Source of the DNA: Methanotrichaceae archaeon
GTDB lineage: Archaea; Halobacteriota; Methanosarcinia; Methanotrichales; Methanotrichaceae
Assembly (NCBI GenBank): GCA_013178225.1
Contig: JABLXE010000012.1
Location: 1 to 64,000 of the forward strand
Direction of reading: 5' to 3'
DNA: 64,000 nucleotides
Each line of letters opens with the position of its first letter. The stretch's first letter is position 1. The position numbers and the translations under genes are program-made. Positions 1-8,502 of this stretch are shown piece after piece. The notes below the pieces were generated by a model. The model worked only from the letters and a program-made list of their open reading frames with translations. It searched no databases and was not told the origin of the DNA.

Positions 1-117
1 AAGTTTGCAGTTGCGGGTTTTGGGCATTGCCTCATCGATGACTTTTGAAATGCCTAACTCATCGAAGATCCCAGCTACTAACCCTAAGTGATCTAGCGAT
101 AACGTCGATACCTTCAT
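1..117 (-). CDS. N-terminus of an IS1634-type transposase, cut by the window edge
   Basis: The first 39 codons of a protein start at the ATG at 117 and run off the left edge. The segment LDHLGLVAGIFDELGISKVI followed by DEAMP resembles, from memory, the N-terminal domain of IS1634-family (IS4-like, DDE) transposases common in Methanosarcinales. These enzymes catalyse cut-and-paste transposition. A purine-rich GGAAGGGGGG lies just upstream of the start. The catalytic DDE residues would lie outside the window, so integrity cannot be judged. The end of the element probably falls between about 120 and 190, next to the 3' end of the TIR gene, but no terminal inverted repeat can be defined from one side. 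The family call rests on recognition of the motif only. Confidence 0.7.
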   Translation of the reverse strand, partial: MKVSTLSLDHLGLVAGIFDELGISKVIDEAMPKTRNCKL

Positions 118-191
118 CCCATGCCCCCCTTCCTATTCCCTTTCGGTTTTAGAAAAGCATTTCAGGATAAAAATGTTTCATGGTCGAAGGG

Positions 192-920
192 CTACCTGCG
201 GGATGTGGGCTTCATCTCACTTTTCTCAGAATTGTATCCTGTAATAGATGCCATATAATTGTCCTCGAATACTCCCTCTTTTAAAGCTTTGATAATTATG
301 TCAGCTTTCAATTTTAAACGTTCATCTTTTTTATAAACTGTAATATCAGAAATCATTCTCGATTGCTGACGAGTCAATTCCAGCAACTCCCTGAGAATAT
401 CTGTGCTATCTCTCGGAGGAACAACATCATCTGATGGTCCCAAGAGGATACCGTTGAGCTTGGATTCAAGACCTACCCATAGTAGACCGAAGAGTTGGTC
501 AATACGTGATTCATCAATAGAATTATCTGCTATTTTATTGATCAAATACAATAATTCTTTAGTGCCATCCTTTTCCGCTCTCTTTGCCTGAAATTGAGAT
601 AACGGACCTTGAATGTCAGAAGGTTCGATGCCTAAGAGATATGGGCAAACATAATTCCGATCTTTCAGACTATTGGCTAACATTCCAGCTTCAAAGTGCA
701 TCCAAGTAGAGCTCAAATTATCCGGCGTGAGACATAATACACCCAATTTAGCGTTTTCTACTTCATCTTGGATGTCTTGATTCCATCTAGCTCCAGGATC
801 GAGATCAATCTCTGACATCCATGGTTTTGCTGACTGAATTATAGTGGGAATCCACTCTCGCAAAGCTCTAGCTACGCCTTTGCTTTTCTTCCCTGACCAG
901 CCTATAAATATTTTAACCAT
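192..920 (-). CDS. TIR-domain protein, possible NADase-type defence effector
   Basis: This 242-residue protein starts with MVKIFIGWSGKKSKGVARAL, the first strand and loop of a TIR fold. The segment WMHFEAG carries a glutamate (E77) at the place of the catalytic glutamate of TIR NAD hydrolases. About 140 N-terminal residues form the TIR domain; the C-terminal third is charged and helical (a stretch from about residue 170 could be coiled coil). Prokaryotic TIR proteins often degrade NAD or make signal nucleotides during anti-phage defence; whether this one does is inferred. No partner gene such as a ThsA or Argonaute is next to it in the window. A TATA-like box (941-950) lies about 26 nt before the ATG, suggesting a leaderless transcript. 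It sits beside an IS element and near a toxin-antitoxin pair. Confidence 0.8.
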   Translation of the reverse strand: MVKIFIGWSGKKSKGVARALREWIPTIIQSAKPWMSEIDLDPGARWNQDIQDEVENAKLGVLCLTPDNLSSTWMHFEAGMLANSLKDRNYVCPYLLGIEPSDIQGPLSQFQAKRAEKDGTKELLYLINKIADNSIDESRIDQLFGLLWVGLESKLNGILLGPSDDVVPPRDSTDILRELLELTRQQSRMISDITVYKKDERLKLKADIIIKALKEGVFEDNYMASITGYNSEKSEMKPTSRR

Positions 921-940
921 AGTCCCAAGGAAGTCTCTCT

Positions 941-950
941 TAATTTATAG
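941..950 (-). promoter_or_regulatory. TATA-like box of the TIR gene
   Basis: On the minus strand the sequence reads CTATAAATTA, centred about 26 nt upstream of the ATG at 920. No Shine-Dalgarno motif lies between, which fits a leaderless archaeal mRNA. Confidence 0.5.
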
Positions 951-1048
951 GTTCGTGTCACTCATTAGAATTACCGCGTGTGGGCACAAGTGCACTGCTA
1001 CGGATAGCCAAGGTGGCTTCACAGCCGCCAAAGGGCAGCTGAATCCCC

Positions 1049-1504
1049 TCACCCGGCATCTTCCGGAAAGAGCTTTCTTCCCCGTTCCGTGTATTCGATT
1101 GCGCCCAATTTCTTGAAGATATCCAGCTGATCGTCGACCTCCCAGCCCTCTGCGAGTTTCCCGCCGGCTATGCGCCAGATGAAGACCATCATCATCGTCA
1201 CCTTCTTTCCGGAGGGGGGCAGCCTGACCCCAAAGAGATCCCATTCTGCCGTATGGGTCCCGGTGGCTTTGACCAAGACCCAGACCCGGTCTCCCTCAGC
1301 CACGATATCTTCTATTTCTTCATGCCAGTCGGGGAAGGCCTTGAAGGCCAGCTCAAAGAGCCGCTTAAAGCTTTCCAGACCTTGCTGCTGATGGGCATGG
1401 TCAAGGTAATCCGCCGACACCAAATCGTCGAATTGGTCCAGATTTCGTCCGTTGTAGGCCTCGATGAACCTGCGAACGACCGCCTTGTTTTCTTCTATCG
1501 ACAT
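1049..1504 (-). CDS. SnoaL-like ester cyclase family protein
   Basis: The 151-residue protein has the short alpha+beta barrel pattern of the SnoaL/NTF2-like superfamily: an N-terminal helix NKAVVRRFIEAYNGRNLDQF, then DDLVSADYLDH, AFPDWHEEIEDIVAEGDRV and a C-terminal EGWEVDDQLDIFKKLGAI. Family members include polyketide cyclases and many small proteins with no known substrate. The length is typical. There is no polyketide gene nearby, so a cyclase role is not supported; it is best treated as a SnoaL-like protein of unknown function. The ATG at 1504 has no clear ribosome binding site. Confidence 0.8.
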   Translation of the reverse strand: MSIEENKAVVRRFIEAYNGRNLDQFDDLVSADYLDHAHQQQGLESFKRLFELAFKAFPDWHEEIEDIVAEGDRVWVLVKATGTHTAEWDLFGVRLPPSGKKVTMMMVFIWRIAGGKLAEGWEVDDQLDIFKKLGAIEYTERGRKLFPEDAG

Positions 1505-1660
1505 GGAGCATCATATCTCTTGAAATCATTTTTGATACTTAACGGTTGTTGCCTGCGGGCTTTGGGGTACACTGGCTGAGAAAAACGCAATTTCATTTGC
1601 CCGTGGGTGGAAACGGAATTGTCGCCTGGAGCGTTTGCAGGTAAACCTCTCAGGGCCGCA

Positions 1661-1670
1661 AATTATATTT
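1661..1670 (+). promoter_or_regulatory. TATA-like box of the toxin-antitoxin operon
   Basis: AATTATATTT is centred about 29 nt before the ATG at 1695, consistent with a leaderless transcript of the antitoxin-toxin pair. Confidence 0.45.
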
Positions 1671-1694
1671 CTTTACAAGCTTTACAATATCACC

Positions 1695-1880
1695 ATGATT
1701 GCGTCAAAGCGTGTAGCTGTGACCGAGGCGGTATGGGCCGAGCTGTCCGATCTCAGGAGGCCGGGAGAGACCTTTAGCCAGCTCCTCGCCGAGATGATAG
1801 AACGCGAAAGGAAGGCTCGACTAGTCGAGCACCTCATGAAGATTGCAGATGAAGGTGACTTTGTGGAGCTGCCACCTTGA
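1695..1880 (+). CDS. antitoxin of a RelB/VapB-like toxin-antitoxin pair
   Basis: The 61-residue protein reads like a ribbon-helix-helix antitoxin: a short N-terminal strand (KRVAVTEAVWAELSDL) and a helix with GETFSQLLAEMIERERKA. It precedes a RelE-like toxin and its stop codon overlaps the toxin start, as expected for a co-translated antitoxin. Antitoxins of this type bind and neutralise the toxin and usually repress their own promoter. The ATG at 1695 is preferred over an upstream in-frame start because it begins the conserved part and lies about 29 nt after a TATA-like box. It also resembles short DUF7557-type antitoxins of methanogens. Confidence 0.7.
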   Translation: MIASKRVAVTEAVWAELSDLRRPGETFSQLLAEMIERERKARLVEHLMKIADEGDFVELPP

Positions 1881-2161
1881 GCCACAAGGTGGTGATCGAT
1901 AAAAAGGCTCTGAAATATCTCCAGGATCTTCCGGAAAAGAGCCAGCGGCTCATCAAGGAAAAATGCCACGCTCTGGCTGAGGATCCATTTCCTGATCAAG
2001 GAGGAGACAAGGAGCTTTTGCAAATGGATTACAGCCTCTATCGATTGCATATCGGGCGGTCATTCACCATTTTTTACCAGATCTGCGAAGATGACAAGAT
2101 GATCAAGATCCTGGAGATAGCAACCATAGAGAAAGCACATAAGCTGTACAGGCGGCTCTAA
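1877..2161 (+). CDS. RelE/ParE-family toxin
   Basis: The 94-residue protein starts at a TTG that overlaps the antitoxin stop (TTGA). It shows the RelE/ParE order: KKALKYLQDLPEKSQRLIKE helices, the segment YSLYRLHIGRSFTIFYQICE with the core strands, and a C-terminal IATIEKAHKLYRRL. The R-L-H-I-G-R and I-F-Y-Q pieces match the toxin core, where RelE-type enzymes cleave ribosome-bound mRNA or ParE types poison gyrase. Which of the two activities applies cannot be read from the sequence. The translational overlap with the antitoxin is typical of these modules. Confidence 0.8.
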   Translation: MSHKVVIDKKALKYLQDLPEKSQRLIKEKCHALAEDPFPDQGGDKELLQMDYSLYRLHIGRSFTIFYQICEDDKMIKILEIATIEKAHKLYRRL

Positions 2162-2179
2162 CAGTTAGGAAGGATGAAA

Positions 2180-2623
2180 ATGGCATCGAAATTCAGGCTG
2201 GCTGGCTTGCTGCTGGCGGCTATTGCTTTGACCACAACAGGCCTTTCAATCGAATACCTCCGGGGGACCACGGAGTGGAACATTGCAGAGATCAACGGCA
2301 TCACCATAGGATCGTTCGACGTGCCCTTTGGCCCAGGCCCGTTCATCTCCTTTGACGACTACTACTACTGGATCTTTGAGTCCTACGACCAGAACGCCAA
2401 TGCAGGAACGGTTAAGGGGGTGCCAATTAATAAAGCATACATCATGTGGTCCGGAACCTGGAAGGAGATCGAGTGCAACACCATCTACTGCGAGATGACC
2501 TACCGGGGAGATGACAGCTGGTACATGACTTTTATTAATCCCAAGTACTTCGTCGCCTACAAGAAACAGGATGATTACTATCCGCTGTACAGGCTGGGAA
2601 AAGCGGTGGGAGAGCCTTACTGA
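2180..2623 (+). CDS. secreted protein of unknown function, first of a tandem pair
   Basis: The 147-residue protein begins with a signal peptide (ASKFRLAGLLLAAIALTTTG) followed by SIEYLRGTTEWNIAEINGIT. The mature part is rich in Tyr and Trp and contains WSGTWKEIECNTIYCEMT with two cysteines, then DSWYMTFINPKYF and a C-terminal YYPLYRLGKAVGEPY. I do not recognise a family. The next gene is a clear paralog with the same order of motifs. The ATG at 2180 is chosen because GGAAGG at 2168-2173 sits six bases before it. The gene starts 18 nt after the toxin stop with no obvious promoter between, so read-through from the toxin-antitoxin operon is possible. Confidence 0.7.
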   Translation: MASKFRLAGLLLAAIALTTTGLSIEYLRGTTEWNIAEINGITIGSFDVPFGPGPFISFDDYYYWIFESYDQNANAGTVKGVPINKAYIMWSGTWKEIECNTIYCEMTYRGDDSWYMTFINPKYFVAYKKQDDYYPLYRLGKAVGEPY

Positions 2624-2636
2624 CTGAGGGAAAAAG

Positions 2637-3062
2637 ATGGCAGAGAAATTTCAAATGGCTCTTAAATTCGGATTTGCCGGGCTATTGCTGCTAACAATGC
2701 TGCTGGCCACAACCGGAGAAGCAATCGAGTATCTCAAGGGAACCACCTACTGGGATGTGGCGGAGGTCCAAGGGATAACAGTGGGAGATTTCCATCCCAT
2801 TTCCTGGCGCTTCGAGTCCTACGATGCCGATGCCAAGGCCGGAACCGTGGAGGCTCAGGGTGCCTGGAGCGGCACCTGGAAGGAGGTCGGGTGCAAGACC
2901 ATCTACTGCGAGATCACCGGAGGATACGACAGCTGGTACCTGACCTTTGTAAACCCGAGATATTTCTTTGCGTATAAGGAACGGGACGGCAGCTATCCTC
3001 TGTACAGGCTGGGCAAGATGAAAGGCGAGCCCTACAACTTGAATACTGTCGTTTCAGCATAG
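2637..3062 (+). CDS. secreted protein of unknown function, second of a tandem pair
   Basis: This 141-residue protein is a duplicate of the preceding gene. It shares the signal peptide, IEYLKGTT.W, FESYDADAKAGTVE, WSGTWKEVGCKTIYCEIT, DSWYLTFVNPRYF and YPLYRLGKMKGEPY, and lacks an internal Tyr-rich insertion of about 15 residues found in the first copy. The two cysteines (C-x5-C) are conserved in both and could form a disulfide. A GAGGG motif at 2626-2630 precedes the ATG, and only 13 nt separate it from the upstream gene, so the two are probably co-translated. Function is unknown; export to the cell surface is inferred from the signal peptide. Confidence 0.7.
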   Translation: MAEKFQMALKFGFAGLLLLTMLLATTGEAIEYLKGTTYWDVAEVQGITVGDFHPISWRFESYDADAKAGTVEAQGAWSGTWKEVGCKTIYCEITGGYDSWYLTFVNPRYFFAYKERDGSYPLYRLGKMKGEPYNLNTVVSA

Positions 3063-3205
3063 TTCAGCATAGAATAGAAGCGACCATTTTTATTTTGAAA
3101 GGTTTAATTTCGATAGGTGGCCACTTCTCTCAATCATCTCAACGACCTATCGAAACCAGAATATCAATCAAAAAAGATTTATTCTACCATAAATCATTCC
3201 GGTGT

Positions 3206-4855
3206 ATGATAGAGGATAACGGCGGTATTTCCTTATTCAAATGCCATCGATTTGCCCTTTGTGTTATCGCTTTCTCACTCGTTATGGGAACAGCGACCAG
3301 CAGTTGCTGGGAACCGGTGAAGAGATGCACTGTTACAGAACCATCGTGCACCATCAACGCCGATGAAGTTTCAGGAAATCTCGATTCAGGAATCTCGCCA
3401 CTATCTGAGTCCTACCTTCCCCCTTCGGGAGTTATGCCGATAGTAGTTCTCCAGGGAAGTCCCTATGAGATGGGATACCAGTACGGGCTTCAGGCACCTT
3501 CGTACATATCACTGGTTCGCGATGCTGCCTTGGCAAGCGCTTTATCAGTGAACACCTCGCAGGAGATCCAGGATACCTGCAGGATATACAACCGGTATAT
3601 TTCAGAAGAGCTAACTGAATTCGACTTCTCCGCCTTCTTCCAGGGGCTGTCGGACTCCATGAACGACCAGGGCATCAGGTTTTCTCCTCTGGACCCGGTA
3701 GTGATGCTCTACTGGGGAGGCCGGCAGGGCCCCCAGCCACCCGATCACTGCACCGCGTTTGCAGTGCCCGGAGACGCCGGGAATGACAGCACCATTGCCG
3801 GAGTGAACTTCGACTACTATCAGGTTCCTTCGAACTCCTATTCCCTGATCCTGGCGCTCTATCCTGAGAACGGGCATTCCTGCATCATCCCCAGCGGAGC
3901 CGGCCGCACCGGCAGCAACTGTGTGTGTAACGTTGAGGATCTGATATACATCATGGCAGCCGGGCCGCAGCAGGGACCGGGAGATCGCGGCCCGGGGATC
4001 ACCGGCTTTCTGGAGCTGCCCTACGTGGGAATGACCTGCGACACGGTTCCCAAGGCCGAGGAGTTCCTGATAAACTCCACCCGGATGTTCGGCTTAAACC
4101 ACCTGTTGATTGACTCCTGCGGCGATGCAGAGGTCCTGGAAGCCACCAGGGGAAGATATGCAGTGAGGCGGCCAGGAGATCATAACGAAACCAATTACCT
4201 GATCGTGACCAACTTCTACCTGAACCCGGAGATGAAGCCCTCCCAGAACATCTGGAACCCGCTGGAGTACTATCCATCCAGCTATTACCGCTACATCACC
4301 GCCGAGAAGATGATCGTCGATAGCTACCCGCAGACGAATTATTCGACAGCGGTATCAGTTCTTTCATCGACCGACTGGTGGGATGGAAACGAATGGCACT
4401 ATAACGATCCCTGGAGCACCAACACCATCAACAGGTTCCGGCCAGATGTGGCCACCCTCTATTCTGCCATTGCCGTCCCTGAAGAACACGTGGTCTCGAT
4501 CTGCACCGGCAATCCCAGGATGCCGTTTTGGGGAACCCTGGCAGAGGGACAGACCGGCACCTATGTGAACCTCACTCTGAGCCAGGGTCCTGAGAACCTG
4601 GTCTTCAATTTGCAGGCGGATGCCAAAAATGAGATGTGGAAGGCGGTCCAGGCCCTCGGGAAGAACCCGACCGAAAAGGCAAGAGAACAATGGGCAACGA
4701 TCAGAGACCGGTACTGGGAGGCGGTCTGGTGGCTCGACAGAGCTGTGCTTGAGGAGAAAAGAGATGCCAAAGCGGTGGCTTATGGAAGATCTGCAACGCT
4801 CTTTGCCGGTGTAATAGCTGGTGCGGAACAGCTGCGGGAGACGTGCGCGGACTGA
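3206..4855 (+). CDS. C45-family autoproteolytic acyltransferase/hydrolase, secreted
   Basis: The protein has a hydrophobic N-terminal segment (residues about 15-35, FALCVIAFSLVMGTATSSC) and then a C45 / acyl-CoA:6-aminopenicillanic acid acyltransferase-like domain. Diagnostic pieces are VVLQGSPYEMGYQYGLQAP and the nucleophile region PPDHCTAFAVPGD, where C182 would become the N-terminal nucleophile after self-cleavage; the GVNFDYY strand follows. Relatives hydrolyse or transfer acyl groups on amides; the substrate here is unknown. The open frame extends upstream to 3095, but the ATG at 3206 better matches a signal anchor. A T-rich TATA-like stretch (about 3088-3096) precedes it. It stands alone between the secreted pair and the CorC-like gene. 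Confidence 0.8.
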   Translation: MIEDNGGISLFKCHRFALCVIAFSLVMGTATSSCWEPVKRCTVTEPSCTINADEVSGNLDSGISPLSESYLPPSGVMPIVVLQGSPYEMGYQYGLQAPSYISLVRDAALASALSVNTSQEIQDTCRIYNRYISEELTEFDFSAFFQGLSDSMNDQGIRFSPLDPVVMLYWGGRQGPQPPDHCTAFAVPGDAGNDSTIAGVNFDYYQVPSNSYSLILALYPENGHSCIIPSGAGRTGSNCVCNVEDLIYIMAAGPQQGPGDRGPGITGFLELPYVGMTCDTVPKAEEFLINSTRMFGLNHLLIDSCGDAEVLEATRGRYAVRRPGDHNETNYLIVTNFYLNPEMKPSQNIWNPLEYYPSSYYRYITAEKMIVDSYPQTNYSTAVSVLSSTDWWDGNEWHYNDPWSTNTINRFRPDVATLYSAIAVPEEHVVSICTGNPRMPFWGTLAEGQTGTYVNLTLSQGPENLVFNLQADAKNEMWKAVQALGKNPTEKAREQWATIRDRYWEAVWWLDRAVLEEKRDAKAVAYGRSATLFAGVIAGAEQLRETCAD

Positions 4856-5051
4856 ACTGAACGGCTGACGGACGTGGTCAGAGATTGGCCATGAGTTGCT
4901 GTCTCCTGGCACATCAATGATGGAATGGACTGCACACGAAGTCTCATCCGCCTCCAGCGTGCGCTGGAATGCTTTCCAAGACTGCCTTTCCGTCAGGACG
5001 CTGAAGGCAATTCCGAGGCAGTCTAATATTAGCGAGGAGATCCAGAGATAT

Positions 5052-5092
5052 TATCTGCAGTATAAATGCATCGATCTTCATACCTGCAGATA
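5052..5092. terminator. inverted repeat between convergent genes
   Basis: TATCTGCAG (5052-5060) and CTGCAGATA (5084-5092) form a perfect 9-bp inverted repeat around a 23-nt loop, ending at the stop codon of the CorC-like gene and lying downstream of the C45 gene. A role in ending one or both transcripts is inferred from position only. Confidence 0.35.
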
Positions 5093-6376
5093 TTACTGCG
5101 CAGAGTTGATTTTAGGCTTCAATAAAGCCTCACTCATCAGCACCCGTATCTTTTTAACCCGGTTTTTGTCGATAATTTCTATTAAGAACTTGATGTTCTG
5201 ATGCTCGACAGCTTCACCCTGCCGAGGCAGTCTGCCAATCAATCCAATGATGAATCCGCCAATTGAATCATAATGCTCTGACTCAATTTTAGTGCCTATT
5301 GATTCGTTTAACTGCTCGATCCTGGTGCTTCCATCGACCAGATATTCTCCTTCCTGAACAGTTTCGATCTCCGCGGCCTGAAGGTCATACTCATCAGCTA
5401 TGTCTCCGACAATCTCCTCCAGCAGGTCCTCGATGGTGACAATCCCGGCTGTGCCTCCGTATTCGTCGAGTACAATAGCCATATGCGTTCTCCGCTTCTT
5501 CATCTCACTGAAGAGTTTTGAGATCTTCATGTACTCAAAGGTGTGGTGGGGCTTTTTTATGTACTTTTTAATATCAAAGTTCTCCTTGGCGTTGCCGTAG
5601 AAAAGCAGCTCTTTGACATTGAGAATCCCGACGATATTATCGAGCCTGCTGCTGTATACGGGATAGCGGGAGTATTGCTCGGTTTTAACCAGATTGATTA
5701 CATCGTCGTAAGTGGCGTTTATGCTGATAGCTACCATGTCCGTCCTCGGAATCATCACATCCTTGATCAACTGATCCCGGAAGTCGAAGACATTGCAGAT
5801 GATGGCCTTCTCGTGATCTTCGATGACGCCCTCCACCTCACTCAGATTAACGATGGTCTTCAACTCCTCCTCGGTTATTGTAGGCTCCAGAGAACTGCTC
5901 TTGCCGCCCAGCAGCCGGATGAAGAAACCGGAGATATAGGTGAAGATGAATACCACCGGGCTCAAAAGGTAGGTCAAGATGGAGACGGGCCATGCAACGA
6001 GCAAAGATACCTTTTCTGAATTCTGAGCAGCAAATGCTTTGGGAGTGATCTCTCCGAAAATGAGCACTAAAACGGTTATGACTCCAGTAGCTATGCCAGC
6101 ACCAGCATCTCCGAAGTAGCCGATTGCCAGGACTGTAGCCAGAGATGATGCAGCAATATTAACCAGATTATTGCCCACAAGAATGGTGCCCAGCAATTTA
6201 CTGGGATTCTGCTTTAGCCGATTTATCGTATTGGCTCCCCGGACCTTCTCCTCCATCATCTGAATGAGACGAATTTTACCAAGAGACATCAGCGAGGTCT
6301 CCGATGCTGAGAAGAAGCCTGACAGGCATAGCAGAAGAGCAAGAAATGCTAAAAGCAAAGCCGTGCTTAGATCCAA
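5093..6376 (-). CDS. CorC/HlyC-type membrane protein with CBS domains
   Basis: The 427-residue protein has the three-part order of the CNNM/CorC group: an N-terminal DUF21 membrane domain (about residues 1-190, several hydrophobic helices, with [14 protein letters not shown]), a CBS pair (about 200-330, with [11 protein letters not shown] and [20 protein letters not shown]), and a C-terminal CorC_HlyC domain. Relatives are magnesium or cobalt exporters with nucleotide sensing by the CBS pair; the older hemolysin name is misleading. The length is normal and no key motif is lost. It has an AT-rich upstream region (6440-6530) that can hold its promoter. Confidence 0.88.
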   Translation of the reverse strand: MDLSTALLLAFLALLLCLSGFFSASETSLMSLGKIRLIQMMEEKVRGANTINRLKQNPSKLLGTILVGNNLVNIAASSLATVLAIGYFGDAGAGIATGVITVLVLIFGEITPKAFAAQNSEKVSLLVAWPVSILTYLLSPVVFIFTYISGFFIRLLGGKSSSLEPTITEEELKTIVNLSEVEGVIEDHEKAIICNVFDFRDQLIKDVMIPRTDMVAISINATYDDVINLVKTEQYSRYPVYSSRLDNIVGILNVKELLFYGNAKENFDIKKYIKKPHHTFEYMKISKLFSEMKKRRTHMAIVLDEYGGTAGIVTIEDLLEEIVGDIADEYDLQAAEIETVQEGEYLVDGSTRIEQLNESIGTKIESEHYDSIGGFIIGLIGRLPRQGEAVEHQNIKFLIEIIDKNRVKKIRVLMSEALLKPKINSAQ

Positions 6377-6640
6377 ACTAATTCCTCACCGATGACCCGA
6401 AAGTTCGAACGTTCCTCTATATCCAACCACAAACACTACTACTTCATTGCCTATTAATAACATAAACCTTTCCATTACGATACAAATAAATTTAATATTT
6501 ATATATTACTAGATAAATAGATTACCTTACCCGTGATAGCACAGCTTGCAGAATGGAACAAGGAGACATTGATGGACCAAACTGAAGATCAATCACGAAT
6601 GGTCTCCAGGAATAAGAAAAATTGGCAGCGGAAAACCCAG
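6377..6640. other. AT-rich intergenic region
   Basis: The 264 bases between the CorC-like gene and the next secreted-protein gene contain a strongly AT-rich block (about 6455-6530), probably the promoter region of the CorC-like gene. I see no RNA gene or convincing short gene here. Confidence 0.5.
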
Positions 6641-7627
6641 TCAAACCGCCTCGACGTATATTATTTTGGGCACACCACTCTCGACAAAGACTTCTCTCTC
6701 ATAGGGCCAGAAGCCATCCCAGACGCGTATCAGATGAGACATGCCGCCTTTGACCTTGAAGGTGTAGCTTCCTCCTGCACTGGAGCCCACATAAGCGCCA
6801 TCTACGTAAACCTGATAGCTGCCTGGACCGGGATAATTGATGGTCACGGGCGTATCTCCGGAAGCCGCAGCGGCCACGGCCGGCGTCTGCTGAGTGCCCG
6901 CGGATCCGGATAGCGGAACCGCAGATGTCTGGGCCAGCTGACCTTGCGCAAATACATCCACAATTACCACATTGCTGGGCTGGTTGCCTATCACGAAGTA
7001 GAGCATGTGCCTTCCGATCTGTCCTGCTCTGTAGGTCATGGAGTTGTAGCCCTGATAGAACCGATAGGTTTTGTAATTGGTGCTGACGGTCTCGGTCTGA
7101 ACCGTCTCGTAGAAGCCTCCGGCTCCACCCGCGGGAGCATTGGCGACCAGCTGCATTGTGGTTCCGACCGGGCAGACCAAATACTGGGTCCAGTTTTCGG
7201 CTCCACGAATCCAGAGGTCGTTAGTCCTGGAGGGCATTATAGATAGATATTGAGAATAGGGCAAGCCCTGTCCTGCTCCGTAGTACACGCTGGCAGGCGT
7301 GCCTTGCGCCACATCGAACTTGACCGGCCCGCTGATTATTCCGGATGCAAAGGACGCTGCTGCGGTCGAATAATACTCGCTGTAGGGCGAGAACGTTGTG
7401 GCAGGAACTGCCTGCCTGATGAAACCTGCATCTGAAGAGCTGTACCATGGAAAATTGGGTACCGGTGCGTCAAGCCACCGCACCATGCCGGCGATTCCCG
7501 GGTCCATCATAGAGGAACGGTCGAAGCTGCTGACGTATCCCCCTGAGAGATAGTCCTGACCGCTTGTGATTCCGGTCAGCAGGCATGCTGCGAGCACCAA
7601 GCACGGAAAAATGTTGCCAGATCTCAT
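6641..7627 (-). CDS. secreted protein with C-terminal PEGA-like domain
   Basis: The 328-residue protein has a signal peptide (residues 1-23, ending LLTGITSG). The middle part is Ser/Tyr/Gly rich and contains NDLWIRGAENWTQYLVCPVG and SNVVIVDVFAQGQLAQ. After an Ala/Thr-rich linker, the last 70 residues (INYPGPGSYQVYVDGAYVGS, then GMSHLIRVWDGFWPYERE) look like a PEGA-type surface beta domain. No enzyme motif is visible. The gene is divergent from the TPR protein at 7834, and an AT-rich box at 7650-7670 can serve as its promoter. An extracytoplasmic, possibly wall-associated, location is inferred. Confidence 0.7.
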   Translation of the reverse strand: MRSGNIFPCLVLAACLLTGITSGQDYLSGGYVSSFDRSSMMDPGIAGMVRWLDAPVPNFPWYSSSDAGFIRQAVPATTFSPYSEYYSTAAASFASGIISGPVKFDVAQGTPASVYYGAGQGLPYSQYLSIMPSRTNDLWIRGAENWTQYLVCPVGTTMQLVANAPAGGAGGFYETVQTETVSTNYKTYRFYQGYNSMTYRAGQIGRHMLYFVIGNQPSNVVIVDVFAQGQLAQTSAVPLSGSAGTQQTPAVAAAASGDTPVTINYPGPGSYQVYVDGAYVGSSAGGSYTFKVKGGMSHLIRVWDGFWPYEREVFVESGVPKIIYVEAV

Positions 7628-7778
7628 TTCTGTTCACTCAAATATCTAATAAGGTGATATTAATATTTAAACCTATTTATATCGTCAGGATCCGCCCCGA
7701 TTCGATACCACAAGATACCCAACCCAAACAGCGCTGCACCCCCCACCGGGATTCGATATCCGCTGCGTCTTTGGTAGA

Positions 7779-7788
7779 ACTTATATAT
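7779..7788 (+). promoter_or_regulatory. TATA box of the secreted TPR gene
   Basis: CTTATATATT lies about 50 nt before the ATG at 7834. A strong AGGAGGGG ribosome binding site (7820-7827) sits in the resulting short leader. Confidence 0.55.
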
Positions 7789-7833
7789 TCAGCCGTTCAA
7801 CTTTCATTGGATTTAGGTTAGGAGGGGTTTTAG

Positions 7834-8502
7834 ATGGTGAGAAGACCTGAGAAGCTGTCTTTGCTGCTGATCGCGGCAGCAGTTGCGGCAATCATTGTTC
7901 CGGCCGGAGCCACGTGCTCGGGATGCGGGTGTTACACCCCGCACCCTACCGAAGCCGAAATACAGCAGTTCCAGTGGATGAAGGAGGCCTTCTGCTTTCT
8001 TTACAGCGACGACTGCTATTGCGGAGCAGCAGCACCTTATTATCTTGGCCCCGGAGGCCGGACTTTCGTTGGCGGAACGTCTGCCGTCACCTTCGCCAGT
8101 CCCCAGTATCCCGCCGCCGACACCGCAGAATACTGGCTGAACCAGGCCAATGAGCTATATCTCGCGGGTTCGTACGAAAAGGCGGCAGAATCGTACGCCA
8201 ACGCGGTGGAGATCGACCCATACCTGCTGGACGGCTGGCTCAACATGGGCAATGCCCTCTTCTTCTCCGGCAGATACGAAGGAGCCCTGAACGCCTACAA
8301 CTCGGCTCTGAGCCTGGACCCTCAGAATGAAAGCGCCTGGATCGGCAAAAGTCAGTCTCTTTCGGCGCTCAATCGCGCGGAGGAGGCCAACTCAGCCATG
8401 AATGTTGTGCAGAAGCTGCAGAGCCGCCAGATCGCCGAACTGGGAGGACTGAAATCCACATCAGGAACTGTTGAACCGGTGATGGTGGGAAGCTATTTGT
8501 AG
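7834..8502 (+). CDS. secreted tetratricopeptide-repeat protein
   Basis: The 222-residue protein has a signal peptide (residues about 8-28, LLLIAAAVAAIIVPAGA), then a cysteine-rich segment (TCSGCGCYTPHP and a later CYCGAAAPYY), and a C-terminal half of about three TPR units: YWLNQANELYLAGSYEKAAE, GWLNMGNALFFSGRYEGALN and AWIGKSQSLSALNRAEEA. TPRs bind partner proteins; here they would act outside the membrane. The five clustered cysteines near the N-terminus could form disulfides. A very good ribosome binding site precedes the ATG. The partner is unknown. Confidence 0.78.
   Translation: MVRRPEKLSLLLIAAAVAAIIVPAGATCSGCGCYTPHPTEAEIQQFQWMKEAFCFLYSDDCYCGAAAPYYLGPGGRTFVGGTSAVTFASPQYPAADTAEYWLNQANELYLAGSYEKAAESYANAVEIDPYLLDGWLNMGNALFFSGRYEGALNAYNSALSLDPQNESAWIGKSQSLSALNRAEEANSAMNVVQKLQSRQIAELGGLKSTSGTVEPVMVGSYL

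Noticed and set aside
6533-6913. Plus-strand open frame of 126 codons
   Set aside because: Most of it overlaps the well-supported secreted protein gene on the other strand and its product shows no domain.
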